NCBI RefSeq assembly: GCF_000948285.1
Contig: NZ_JYBP01000003.1
Span: 3,162,001 to 3,226,000, forward strand
Source: Geobacillus kaustophilus
GTDB lineage: Bacteria; Bacillota; Bacilli; Bacillales; Anoxybacillaceae
Reading direction: 5' to 3'
DNA: 64,000 nt
A program made the translations under genes and the position numbers. Below, piece by piece: positions 8,954 to 17,102 of the stretch (within the stretch, counting starts at the first letter, position 1; each line of letters begins with the position of its first letter). Under the pieces are notes generated by a model that searched no databases, was not told where the DNA came from, and saw nothing but the letters and a program-made list of their open reading frames with translations.

Positions 8954-8975
8954 TATATAATTAAATGCTTATATA
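8954..8975. promoter_or_regulatory. Putative ArsR operator, distal
   Basis: Perfect 7-bp arms TATATAA and TTATATA separated by 8 bp (TTAAATGC), about 105 bp upstream of arsR. Size and AT-rich arms suit an ArsR/SmtB dimer. Confidence 0.5.
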
Positions 8976-9079
8976 AGTCAATAACGATATACCTACAAAA
9001 GCAAGAAAAGCGAGCGTGCGGCATTTTTCCGCCGCACGCCCGCAAATGTTCCCTGCTCTCTGCCCGCCGCCAACACACT

Positions 9080-9463
9080 CTAGTCCATTCGTTTTTTCGC
9101 CGCCGACAACAGATCGATCGCCTTCGTCCCCACCCCGACAAACGTCTCCAAAATCGCCTGCGCCCCGGCGATCGAAAAAATAAAAATAAACGGCATTGCA
9201 ATTGTCGGGATGAATAAATACCCAAGCGCGAGAAACATCGCACTCCATACACCCGCGCACCAATAACAATTCAACAAATAACCAAATTTCGATTTCGGCA
9301 CTTTCTTGATTTCCGTACTCCCGTCCTCGTGTTGAATTTCCTCTTTTTTCATAAACGGATTGCGAATAAATTCAGTGATCTTATCAAAGACGATCAAATG
9401 GGTGAACCGGTAGCTGGCTAAAATGATCATGATGTACGTCATCCAGTCGAGTTTGTGAAGCAT
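9080..9463 (-). CDS. DUF1360 membrane protein
   Basis: 127 residues with a membrane segment at ~8-25 and a hydrophobic stretch at ~70-105 containing the family signature NCYWCAGVWSA. DUF1360 includes Bacillus subtilis YjcA, a protein reported as sporulation-linked. A charged loop (MKKEEIQHEDGSTEIKKVPKSK) separates the membrane parts. It stands alone between arsR and the end of the ribose operon. Confidence 0.75.
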   Translation of the reverse strand: MLHKLDWMTYIMIILASYRFTHLIVFDKITEFIRNPFMKKEEIQHEDGSTEIKKVPKSKFGYLLNCYWCAGVWSAMFLALGYLFIPTIAMPFIFIFSIAGAQAILETFVGVGTKAIDLLSAAKKRMD

Positions 9464-9621
9464 GGCGGACCCCTTTTTCCTATTTTTTCATTACATACGA
9501 ATGAAAAACATTTACTTTACGACTTCCTCTTATCGGACAAGCGTTCATCACGTTATGCTATTAGTAGTTATTTTTATCTGTTGGGGGAAATTTTATGTTG
9601 CCGTATGAAAGGATTTGGGAA

Positions 9622-9672
9622 ATTATAAAAAAACCCATGGTGCTAGTTGAGCACCAGAGCTCAACTAGCACC
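9622..9672 (-). terminator. Terminator of the rbs operon
   Basis: Perfect 14-bp stem GGTGCTAGTTGAGC / GCTCAACTAGCACC (9639-9652 with 9659-9672), then a run of T on the minus strand (9627-9633). Confidence 0.92.
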
Positions 9673-9690
9673 ACCGGATAAAATTCCATA

Positions 9691-10632
9691 TTATTGCCCT
9701 TGAACCAATTCAAGCGGAACCGGGATAAATTTGTCCACTTTCTCCCCTTTATGAACACGAATGGCTGCTTCTACAGCCTTTTCGCCAATTAATGCCGGCT
9801 TTTGCGCTACTGTGGCCGCCATTTTGCCTTCTTTCACCGCTTTGACCGCATCATCTGTCGCATCGAACCCGACCACAAGGACGTTGTTCATTCCATGGGC
9901 TTGCAAGGCTTCCAACGCCCCTAAGGCCATTTCGTCGTTATGGGCAAAGACCGCTTGAATGTCTTTATGGCTTTGCAAAATGTTTTCCATGACCGCCAGT
10001 CCTTTCGCCCGGTCAAAATCAGCCGCTTGTTTGGCGACGACTTTCATATTGGCTGCTTTGTCAAGCACTTGGTGGAATCCTTCTCCGCGTTCACGGGCTG
10101 CTGACGAACCAGGAATCCCTTCCAATTCCACAATGTTTCCGCCGTTTTTCAAATGATCGACGATAAATTGCGCCGCCATTTTTCCTCCAGCCACATTGTC
10201 GGAGGCGATATGGGCGACCACTTTCCCGCCGTCCGCACTGCGGTCGACCGTAATGACCGGAATGTCGGCGCTGTTGGCTGATTCAATCGCAGAAGTGACG
10301 GCGCTTGAGTCCGTCGGGTTGACCAAAAGCACATCGACGTGTTGTTGGATCAAGTCTTCAATATCGTTAATTTGTTTCGCCGAGTCATTTTGGGCATCGA
10401 CGACAATCAATTTTGCCCCTTCGTCCTTGGCGGCTTTTTCAGCCCCTTCTTTTAAAGTGACGAAGAACGGGTTGTTCAAGGTGGAAATGGATAAACCGAT
10501 TTTGACTTCTCCATCCTGTTTCGTTTTCCCTTTGTCGCTCGATGCGTTGTTCTGGTCGAGCGAACATCCACCCAACACGCCGCCTGTAAGCAACAATGTG
10601 ACTAACAAACCAACTGCTTTTCGCATTTTCAT
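9691..10632 (-). CDS. rbsB: Ribose ABC transporter, substrate-binding lipoprotein
   Basis: 313 residues. A lipoprotein signal peptide ends at about Cys23 (TGGVLGGCS), so the mature protein is anchored outside the membrane. The periplasmic-binding-protein type I fold follows: IGLSISTLNNPFFVTLKEGA at the start and VVGFDATDDAVKAVKEGKM near the C-terminus are typical of RbsB. It delivers ribose to RbsC. It is the last gene of the rbs operon, 28 nt after rbsC, and is followed by the terminator. Confidence 0.95.
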   Translation of the reverse strand: MKMRKAVGLLVTLLLTGGVLGGCSLDQNNASSDKGKTKQDGEVKIGLSISTLNNPFFVTLKEGAEKAAKDEGAKLIVVDAQNDSAKQINDIEDLIQQHVDVLLVNPTDSSAVTSAIESANSADIPVITVDRSADGGKVVAHIASDNVAGGKMAAQFIVDHLKNGGNIVELEGIPGSSAARERGEGFHQVLDKAANMKVVAKQAADFDRAKGLAVMENILQSHKDIQAVFAHNDEMALGALEALQAHGMNNVLVVGFDATDDAVKAVKEGKMAATVAQKPALIGEKAVEAAIRVHKGEKVDKFIPVPLELVQGQ

Positions 10633-10660
10633 ACTCCCCCTTATTTTTTGATAACATCTA

Positions 10661-11605
10661 TCATACTTCTTTGCGGCGGTCTAACAGCACCGCAAGAAGA
10701 ATGACCGCTCCTTTGATGACTTGCTGGTAAAACGACGACACATTGAGCAAGTTCAATCCATTGTTCAATACACCGATAATCAAGGCGCCGACTAACGTGC
10801 CGAAAATCCAGCCTCTTCCTCCTGACAAACTGGTGCCGCCTAAAACAACGGCCGCAATGGCATCCAACTCGTACGCCGTTCCCGCTGTCGGCTGCGCGGA
10901 ATTCAAACGGGAAGTTAAAATGAGCCCCGCCAAAGCAGATAACGCCCCTGTTAGGGCATACACATATATTTTGAGTCGATCAACGCGAAGTCCCGATAGA
11001 CGGCTCGCTTCTTCGTTCCCGCCAATCGCGTACGTATGGCGGCCAAATGTAGTCTTTTTCAATACTACATACAAAGCGATATAGACCGTGAGCATCAATA
11101 TAATAGGTACGGGAATGCCGAAGAAATAACCGCGCCCCATCATCTGAAACAGGATGTCATCAGACGCAAACCCTGTAATCGGGCGACCGTCCGTGTAAAC
11201 GAGAGTCAAGCCGCGAAACGCCGTCATGGTCGCCAGCGTGGCAATAAAAGGAGCCACTTTTCCTTTGGTGACCAAGACTCCGTTCAAGACGCCCATGGCC
11301 GCGCCTGCTAATAAGCCGACGAATATCGCAACAAATCCATTGACCCCTTGCGCCATCATTCCTGCTGTGATCGCGCTTGATAACGCCAACACCGAACCGA
11401 CCGATAAATCAATGCCTCCCGTTAAAATGACAAACGTCATGCCAAAGGCGATGAGCGCGTTAATCGATACTTGCCGCAGGAGATTGAGCCAGTTGTCCAT
11501 CGTCAAAAAGTCATCGCTCAATATGGAAAGCACGATGCATAGCAGAAACAGCCCGATCAAAGGCCCTAGTTTTTTCACATCCCATTTTCGCTTTGCTCCC
11601 ATCAT
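10661..11605 (-). CDS. rbsC: Ribose ABC transporter, permease
   Basis: 314 residues, mostly hydrophobic, in the BPD_transp_2 (branched-chain/ribose) permease family. The EAA-like loop appears as the region around TFGRHTYAIGGNEEASRLSGL, and the segment VILTGGIDLSVGSVLALSS is a family signature. It forms the membrane channel with RbsA. Its start overlaps the end of rbsA by 4 nt. Two start codons in a row (MM) leave the exact first residue open. Confidence 0.95.
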   Translation of the reverse strand: MMGAKRKWDVKKLGPLIGLFLLCIVLSILSDDFLTMDNWLNLLRQVSINALIAFGMTFVILTGGIDLSVGSVLALSSAITAGMMAQGVNGFVAIFVGLLAGAAMGVLNGVLVTKGKVAPFIATLATMTAFRGLTLVYTDGRPITGFASDDILFQMMGRGYFFGIPVPIILMLTVYIALYVVLKKTTFGRHTYAIGGNEEASRLSGLRVDRLKIYVYALTGALSALAGLILTSRLNSAQPTAGTAYELDAIAAVVLGGTSLSGGRGWIFGTLVGALIIGVLNNGLNLLNVSSFYQQVIKGAVILLAVLLDRRKEV

Positions 11606-13095
11606 CGATTCCCCCCTGTCGCCGCCCGCATGATGGTTTCTTGATCCAACCCGTCGTTTTCCAAGATCGCTTGCACTTTCCCTTCATGGATGACCATAAC
11701 GCGGTCGCTCATGCCCAATACTTCCGGCAGTTCAGAAGAGATCATAATGATCGCGGCGCCTTGGGCAGCCAATTCATTGATCACTTCATAAATCTCTTTC
11801 TTTGCCCCAACATCCACGCCGCGAGTCGGTTCATCCAAAATGAGGATGCGCGGGTTCATCGCCAGCCATTTGCCGAATACGACTTTTTGTTGATTCCCGC
11901 CGCTCAATGCTTTCACGGGTAAATCTGGGGAAGAGGCTTTAATATTCAACAGATGAATGTATGTCAACACCACGTCCCGTTCTTTCGATGACTGGATGAA
12001 TCCCGCTGTTGCTAATTGTTCCAACTTCGGCAAGGTCAAATTCTCATGGACGCTCATCTCGAGAATGAGCCCTTTTTGCTTTCGGTCTTCGGTAATCATG
12101 GCGATGCCATGTTCGACGGCCTGGCGCGGAGAACGGATGCGCACAGGACGCCCGTCGATATAGATGTCTCCTTCATCGAATGGTCTGGCTCCGAAAATCG
12201 CTTCCATGATCTCGGTTCGCCCCGATCCCATCAGTCCCGCCACACCAAGCACTTCACCGGCTCGCACGGAAAACGATACATTCTCAAACAACCCTTTTTT
12301 CGTGAGCCGCTCTACGCGCAGCCGTTCTTCTCCAATGGTGACGCGCCGTTTTGGAAAACGTTCCCCAATTTGCCTGCCGACCATCATTTGAACAATTTCA
12401 TCGAAGTTCGTTTCCTTTACTCGTTTCGTTCCGATGAACTGGCCATCGCGGAGAACCGAAATCCGGTCGCAAATGGTAAAAATCTCTTCCATCCGATGTG
12501 AAATGTAAACAACCGCGACGCCTTGCTGTTTCAAGGTGCGAATAACAGAAAATAAAGCCTGAATTTCCCGTTCCGTCAGCGCCGCTGTCGGTTCATCCAT
12601 AATAAGGCACTTCGCATTCGTCGAAATGGCCCTGGCAATTTCGATCATTTGCTGTTTTCCGACAGACAACCGACCGGCGAGTTCTCGTGGGTCAAGGTCC
12701 ATCCCTAATCTCCGCAAATAGGAAGCGGCCTGTTGCTCCATTTCTTTATAACGAATGACACCCGTTCTCCCGATTTTCGGCTCGCGGCCAAGAAAAATGT
12801 TTTCGGCCACCGTCAATGTTGGAATGACATTCAACTCTTGATGAATCACGACAATCCCGTCGCGTTCCGCCTCTTTCGGATGACGGTAATGCACTTCGCG
12901 CCCGTTGACAACAATCGTTCCCCCATCCCGCTCATAAATGCCGGTCAACACCTTGATGAGCGTCGATTTCCCCGCTCCGTTCTCTCCCATCAACGCATGC
13001 ACTTCTCCAGGAAGCACTTCAAAATCAACGCCATTCAGAACGATATTGGCGCCAAACGATTTTTGAATCGACCGCATGTCAATCAAGGGCCTCAT
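11602..13095 (-). CDS. rbsA: Ribose ABC transporter, ATP-binding protein (two ABC domains)
   Basis: 497 residues with two ABC cassettes. The first has Walker A GENGAGKST (~40), signature LSVGKQQMIEIA and Walker B CLIMDEPTAAL; the second has a degenerate Walker A (GLMGSGRTE), the signature LSGGNQQKVVFGKWL and ILILDEPTRGVDVG. The duplicated arrangement is normal for RbsA. It powers ribose import through RbsC. Confidence 0.95.
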   Translation of the reverse strand: MRPLIDMRSIQKSFGANIVLNGVDFEVLPGEVHALMGENGAGKSTLIKVLTGIYERDGGTIVVNGREVHYRHPKEAERDGIVVIHQELNVIPTLTVAENIFLGREPKIGRTGVIRYKEMEQQAASYLRRLGMDLDPRELAGRLSVGKQQMIEIARAISTNAKCLIMDEPTAALTEREIQALFSVIRTLKQQGVAVVYISHRMEEIFTICDRISVLRDGQFIGTKRVKETNFDEIVQMMVGRQIGERFPKRRVTIGEERLRVERLTKKGLFENVSFSVRAGEVLGVAGLMGSGRTEIMEAIFGARPFDEGDIYIDGRPVRIRSPRQAVEHGIAMITEDRKQKGLILEMSVHENLTLPKLEQLATAGFIQSSKERDVVLTYIHLLNIKASSPDLPVKALSGGNQQKVVFGKWLAMNPRILILDEPTRGVDVGAKKEIYEVINELAAQGAAIIMISSELPEVLGMSDRVMVIHEGKVQAILENDGLDQETIMRAATGGNR

Positions 13096-13116
13096 CGTTT
13101 CTGCCCTCCTTTTCCT

Positions 13117-13527
13117 TCAGAAATCTTTCGATGAAAAACTTACACCGGAACGCAGAATGATATTGGCATAGGGGGTTGCCTCTCCTGTGCGAATCACCGC
13201 TTTCGCCTGCTTCGTCATCGCTTTGAATTGTTCGTGGGGAACAAACTGCACAGGCACACCACCCATTCTTGCCCTGATGCTTTCGTATAAATCCGGATTC
13301 TGGTCTTTGATCTCCTCGGCTAGTACGATTGCTTCAATTTCCAATTCATCAACAACCGCATCCAACACGGATAAAAAGGGCGGAAACCCTTTGACGAGAG
13401 ACAAGTCGATGCGCGCCTGTTCGTTCGGAATCGGCAACCCGCAATCGGCAATCACGATCGTATCGGTGTGCCCGAGCGAGGCAAGCAGCGTGTTCAATTC
13501 TTTATTCAAAATCCCGCTTTTTTTCAT
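13117..13527 (-). CDS. rbsD: D-ribose pyranase
   Basis: 136 residues from the ATG at 13525-13527; a longer in-frame stretch upstream overlaps rbsK and is not used. The family motif HTDTIVIADCGLPIP carries the catalytic histidine near residue 20, and the C-terminus has the TGEATPYANIILRSGV motif. It interconverts the pyranose and furanose forms of ribose, supplying RbsK. The start overlaps the rbsK stop as TGATG, indicating translational coupling. Confidence 0.93.
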   Translation of the reverse strand: MKKSGILNKELNTLLASLGHTDTIVIADCGLPIPNEQARIDLSLVKGFPPFLSVLDAVVDELEIEAIVLAEEIKDQNPDLYESIRARMGGVPVQFVPHEQFKAMTKQAKAVIRTGEATPYANIILRSGVSFSSKDF

Positions 13528-14420
13528 CAGTGACTCTCCTTCTGTCTGGACAAAAATGATTCGACCTCTTGCCGTCTCGGCATCCCAGCTTGCGCCCCAA
13601 GTTTCGTCACCGACAAGGCCGCCGCCGCATTGGCAAACCGACACGCTTCATCAAGCGGCTTCCCTTCTGCCAACGCCACGGCAAGCGCACCGTTAAACGT
13701 ATCGCCCGCGCCCGTCGTATCCACGACGGGAACTTGGAAACTTGGAATGAGCCGTTCTTGTCCATCTTGCCAAATGCGCACCCCTTTTGCCCCTTCGGTG
13801 ACAATCAGCTTATCGGCAAACGCTTCTTCGTCCATCTTGTCGAACAAAATCGTCCGTTCATGTTCATTGGGCGTCAAGAAACTCGCCTGCTCAAGCACCG
13901 ACGGCGGCAGCGGCTGGGCCGGAGCGGGGTTGACGATGACGCGCACGCCATGGCGATGAGCGATCGAAACCGCCCGTTCCACAACGGGAAGCGGAATCTC
14001 GAGCTGCAATAAGCAAACATCGCTTTCGGCGATCACGGATTCACATGAATCGAGATCTTCCGGCGTAAGCGCATGATTCGCCCCAGGAACGACGATGATC
14101 CGATTGTCCCGCTCAGAAATCGTAATGGAAGCAATGCCTGTACTCCCATGTGTAACCGGTTTCACATAATCGACGGAAATGCCCTCATTTTGTAACGAAC
14201 GGATGAGCTCTTGACCAAACGCATCATCCCCCACTGCGCCAATCATCCGAATGTTGGCGCCGAGGCGGGCGGCTGCCACCGCCTGATTCGCCCCCTTGCC
14301 GCCGGGAGTGGTGAGAAACCGCTCACCCAAGATGGTCTCCCCTTGGTTTGGAAACCGTGCCGCCACAGTGACTAAGTCCATGTTGATGCTGCCGATCACC
14401 GTAATGGTTGGTTTGTTCAA
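13527..14420 (-). CDS. rbsK: Ribokinase
   Basis: 297 residues, PfkB family. The N-terminal IGSINMDLVTVAARFPNQGE and GGKGANQAVAAARLGA (sugar site) and the C-terminal signature VDTTGAGDTFNGALAVALAEG with the catalytic Asp are intact. It phosphorylates ribose at O5 with ATP in the cytoplasm. Its first four bases overlap the end of rbsR (ATGA), and it overlaps rbsD at its other end. Confidence 0.95.
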   Translation of the reverse strand: MNKPTITVIGSINMDLVTVAARFPNQGETILGERFLTTPGGKGANQAVAAARLGANIRMIGAVGDDAFGQELIRSLQNEGISVDYVKPVTHGSTGIASITISERDNRIIVVPGANHALTPEDLDSCESVIAESDVCLLQLEIPLPVVERAVSIAHRHGVRVIVNPAPAQPLPPSVLEQASFLTPNEHERTILFDKMDEEAFADKLIVTEGAKGVRIWQDGQERLIPSFQVPVVDTTGAGDTFNGALAVALAEGKPLDEACRFANAAAALSVTKLGAQAGMPRRQEVESFLSRQKESH

Positions 14421-15406
14421 GTCAATCCCCTCCTTGACGTCGACTGCCGCACCACAAGTTGAACCGGAAGTTGATAATGGAGCTTCTCAAGCGGCTTCCC
14501 CTCAATTTGTTTAATTAAAATTCTTGCCGCCATGGCCCCCATTTCGTAAATAGGCTGAGACACGGTCGATAGTTCGGGTGTTGTCATTTCCGTCAGCGGG
14601 ATGCCGTCGTAGCCAATAATGGCAATATCATCCGGAACCCGCAGCCCGCATTGCTGAACCGCTTTCAAAGCACCGACCGCCATCGCGTCGTTGCCGGCAA
14701 AGATCCCGTCCATATCATGTTCAGCCAACGCGGCCATCACCGCTTCTTTCGCCTGCTTCAACTGGTAATTCCCTTGAATGACGAGCTGACGATCTCCCAA
14801 CCCTAACGCCCTCATTTCATCTTGATAGCCGCGGAAACGCTCCATGGCGTTCACCACGTGGTTGGGCCCTTGAATATGGGCAATCCGCCGGCAGCCCACT
14901 TCATACAAATGCCGCGTCGCTAAACGAGCTCCCTCGTAATTATCCGCGACCACCGACGGATAACGCTCATGCAACGGACGGTCGAGCACGACAATCGGAA
15001 CATCCCATTCCTCGACTTCTTCCGGCGCGAACTGATTCGTGGTCAAAATGACGCCGTCCACATATTTTTGCTTTAACACTTCGATGTATTCTCGTTCTTT
15101 TTCTACTTTCTCATCGGAATTGCATAGAATGACCGTATAGTCATAAATATTCATCACATCTTCCACCGCGCGAACGAGTTCGGGAAAGAACGGATTGGTA
15201 ATATCAGGGACAATGAGTCCGACTGTTTTCGATGTCTTTTTAAACAGAGCTCTCGCCACTTCATTCGGTTTATAATTGAGCTCTTTCATCGCCTGTCTAA
15301 CCCGTCTTTCCGTTTCCTCATTAACATATCCATTTTGATTTAACACACGCGAAACGGTGGCGACGGAGACACCTGCACGCTTTGCCACATCACGAATCGT
15401 TGCCAT
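14417..15406 (-). CDS. rbsR: LacI-family ribose operon repressor
   Basis: 329 residues. The helix-turn-helix starts MATIRDVAKRAGVSVATVSR, followed by the hinge LNYKPNEVARAL and a PBP-type ligand domain. As first gene of rbsRKDACB it is expected to repress its own operon and to be released by ribose. A 22-bp perfect palindrome covers the end of the promoter just upstream, consistent with autoregulation. Confidence 0.93.
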   Translation of the reverse strand: MATIRDVAKRAGVSVATVSRVLNQNGYVNEETERRVRQAMKELNYKPNEVARALFKKTSKTVGLIVPDITNPFFPELVRAVEDVMNIYDYTVILCNSDEKVEKEREYIEVLKQKYVDGVILTTNQFAPEEVEEWDVPIVVLDRPLHERYPSVVADNYEGARLATRHLYEVGCRRIAHIQGPNHVVNAMERFRGYQDEMRALGLGDRQLVIQGNYQLKQAKEAVMAALAEHDMDGIFAGNDAMAVGALKAVQQCGLRVPDDIAIIGYDGIPLTEMTTPELSTVSQPIYEMGAMAARILIKQIEGKPLEKLHYQLPVQLVVRQSTSRRGLT

Positions 15407-15428
15407 TTTCGATTCCTTCTTTTTTGTA

Positions 15429-15450
15429 TATGTGTAACCGGTTACACATA
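15429..15450. promoter_or_regulatory. RbsR operator (also a full CcpA cre match)
   Basis: A 22-bp perfect palindrome with core TGTGTAACCGGTTACACA (15431-15448). The central TGTAACCGGTTACA fits all 14 positions of the cre consensus TGWAANCGNTNWCA. It touches the -10 hexamer of the promoter and would block transcription start. Confidence 0.8.
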
Positions 15451-15478
15451 GTATATCCTATTTTTCGTGCGCCATCAA
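15450..15478 (-). promoter_or_regulatory. Promoter of the rbs operon
   Basis: Minus-strand -35 TTGATG (15473-15478), 17-bp spacer and -10 TATACT (15450-15455), about 45 bp upstream of rbsR. Confidence 0.75.
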
Positions 15479-15534
15479 GCAATTTTTTGAGCACATCCTC
15501 AGGAATGTGTACGCTCTTTTCCATGCAAGCCGTA

Positions 15535-15564
15535 TTGTGATTTTCCCTCGATTATGGTTATAAT
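15535..15564 (+). promoter_or_regulatory. Promoter of the putative antisense RNA
   Basis: TTGTGA (15535-15540), 18-bp spacer, TATAAT (15559-15564). It points into the 3' part of the small toxin gene on the other strand. Confidence 0.55.
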
Positions 15565-15570
15565 AAGAAT

Positions 15571-15712
15571 GGAAAGGCATACGATAAAAACAGGACATTG
15601 GCAACGGCCAATGCCCTGACCAACACGCACGGTGGCCGCAAGAAGTGCAGCGGCCCAGAAGCAGGCAGAAGTAACCCACCCTCACCTAGGCCGAGCAGGG
15701 TGGGTTACTTTT
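15571..15712 (+). ncRNA. Putative antisense antitoxin RNA of a type I toxin locus
   Basis: A transcript of about 140 nt is inferred from the promoter at 15535-15564 to the hairpin and T-rich tail at 15671-15712. It would overlap the end of the toxin reading frame and the toxin mRNA 3' region, the arrangement known for Bacillus txpA/ratA and bsrG/SR4. No long open frame lies in it. Inferred from sequence only. Confidence 0.5.
15671..15712. terminator. Bidirectional hairpin between toxin and antisense RNA
   Basis: Stem GTAACCCACCCT / AGGGTGGGTTAC (15671-15682 with 15697-15708). On the plus strand it is followed by TTTTCTTTT. The toxin stop codon lies inside the stem. Confidence 0.75.
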
Positions 15713-15791
15713 CTTTTGATACCACAATGACTGCTGCGATCAGCGACGCAAACGAAATCATTCGCGACAACGTCTCCGCAACAGTCATCAT
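15705..15791 (-). CDS. Holin-like type I toxin peptide
   Basis: A 28-residue peptide beginning MMTVAETLSRMISFASLI and ending in VVSKEK: one hydrophobic segment with a short charged tail. The M(I/S)-rich start and MISFASLIAAVIV core closely resemble the putative holin-like toxin family of Firmicutes, which includes TxpA/BsrG-type peptides that damage the membrane. AAAGGGGG is well placed before the double ATG. The stop codon is buried in a strong hairpin shared with a probable antisense RNA. Too short for routine gene finders. Confidence 0.72.
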   Translation of the reverse strand: MMTVAETLSRMISFASLIAAVIVVSKEK

Positions 15792-15896
15792 CCAGCAGCC
15801 CCCTTTCATCAAGGGAGTTGCCGCTGCCCCCTGGATGAAAACAACTTGGAAAATTTAAAACGCCCGGTCATTGCCCAACGTCCCTCTGCAAACCTC

Positions 15897-16013
15897 TTAC
15901 TTTTCCTTCCACCGTTCGCCCGCTTCATCCGCCCGTTTCGCCGCCACCATCATGCTCATGATGACAAGCATGACGAACGAGCCGACAAACAGCCAGGCGA
16001 TAAACGCGACCAT
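15897..16013 (-). CDS. Small single-span membrane protein
   Basis: 38 residues: MVAFIAWLFVGSFVMLVIMS forms one membrane helix, then a charged tail ending KRADEAGERWKEK. AAGGGAGAGAAGG stands ahead of the ATG at 16011-16013. It lies between the toxin locus and the VanZ gene on the same strand. I do not recognise a named family. Confidence 0.6.
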   Translation of the reverse strand: MVAFIAWLFVGSFVMLVIMSMMVAAKRADEAGERWKEK

Positions 16014-16098
16014 GGCCTTCTCTCCCTTTTCTCGTAAACTCATTTTCTATTCTTTCCTTCTGCCCCTCGGCCTATACGTCGGGAGAGCTTGTGTTTTA

Positions 16099-16551
16099 TT
16101 ATACACCGCGTTTCACCGCCTGATGCTTTGTCCTGAGCCAACGGCGGCAGCCCCATACTATCAAAAGCGCGATCAGCGCCCCGCACGAGTCAATGGCCAC
16201 ATCTTTCGGCGTCGCCGTCCGCCCCGGTTCAAACGATTGGTGCCACTCGTCGGTTGCCGCATAAGCGGTCGCAAACAGCCAGGCGCCCGCATACGCCAAC
16301 CGCTTGGGCGAGAGCGCCCGCCATACGAGCGCACCCAAAATGCCAAACTCGGTCAAATGCGCCGCTTTGCGGATCAAAGCGTTCAGCCATGACGTCCCCT
16401 CTTCATCCCCGCCGCCAAACGGCCAATACGAGAGAATCACCTGCAGCACGTGAGCCGTATTCGCCCCGGTGAACCAGGAAGACTCGCTGAAGCTATAAAT
16501 GACGAGGCACCAGAGAATGACGGGGAGCCAGCGGGAGAGAAAATCTCTCAT
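16099..16551 (-). CDS. VanZ-family membrane protein
   Basis: 150 residues with four hydrophobic segments. The VanZ-like signature is visible: RKAAHLTEFGILGALVWRAL and then AYAATDEWHQSFEPGRTATPKDVAIDS. The founding member contributes to teicoplanin resistance, but most homologues are of unknown role in the envelope. The start at 16551 is chosen for its AGGTGA six bases upstream; a 13-residue longer frame exists. Confidence 0.85.
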   Translation of the reverse strand: MRDFLSRWLPVILWCLVIYSFSESSWFTGANTAHVLQVILSYWPFGGGDEEGTSWLNALIRKAAHLTEFGILGALVWRALSPKRLAYAGAWLFATAYAATDEWHQSFEPGRTATPKDVAIDSCGALIALLIVWGCRRWLRTKHQAVKRGV

Positions 16552-17094
16552 TGTTTTCACCTGCCAACAACCTTTTTGCCAACAAAACAAGGCACCTAAA
16601 CAACAAACGAAAGCGGGCGCCTTGTTCGTTCAACCCTTTACCATCATAACAGGGAGGGTGATACTTTTCCATTTTCTTTTTTGAAAGTTGCTTATCCAGA
16701 ATGTTTGAACATCGTTCGCTCAAACGCTGAAATTTTCCGTCCCCCCCTTTTTTCTTTCCCCATTTCCCTTTTAAGAGAGATTCTCTCCCTGTTTATGCTT
16801 TCATGAACAAGGGTATAGTAATAAAGAGCTATTTTCGATGACGTGAAATCGTTGGTACACAAGGGATGGGAGAGAAGGAAAAAACTTTTTACCCCAGTAA
16901 AACCTGATAAAATCAAGGGGGAGTCGGCGAATGTTTGTGTCGACACAAACATTCACCCCAAACCTTCAATCCCTTGTCACACTAAGGATTATACGGATTA
17001 ACATGCTTTTTTAGTGGGAGAAAAAGCCGCATAAAATCAACATCGCAAAAAGCTCAATAAAAGAAAAATCTGTACATTTTTTCTGACCAGCATT
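16552..17094. other. Gene-free stretch between VanZ and the ISL3 insertion
   Basis: About 540 bp without a convincing gene. It contains a perfect 26-bp palindrome (16929-16954) and, next to the IS, a promoter-like sequence (17071-17099) that probably once served the toxin-antitoxin genes beyond the IS. Confidence 0.6.
16929..16954. promoter_or_regulatory. Perfect 26-bp palindrome
   Basis: Arms GAATGTTTGTGTC and GACACAAACATTC meet with no loop. Without a run of T it is not a terminator; a dimeric regulator site is more likely, partner unknown. Confidence 0.5.
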
Positions 17095-17099
17095 ATAAT
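17071..17099 (+). promoter_or_regulatory. Promoter remnant split by the ISL3 insertion
   Basis: TGTACA (17071-17076), 17-bp spacer, TATAAT (17094-17099). The target duplication ATAATTTT (17095-17102) lies within the -10 region, so the IS now separates it from the genes at 18624-19514. Confidence 0.45.
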
Positions 17100-17102
17100 T
17101 TT

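Noticed and set aside
13528-13644. 39-codon N-terminal extension of rbsD
   Set aside because: It lies inside rbsK and has no start signal; the ATG at 13527 is coupled to the rbsK stop.
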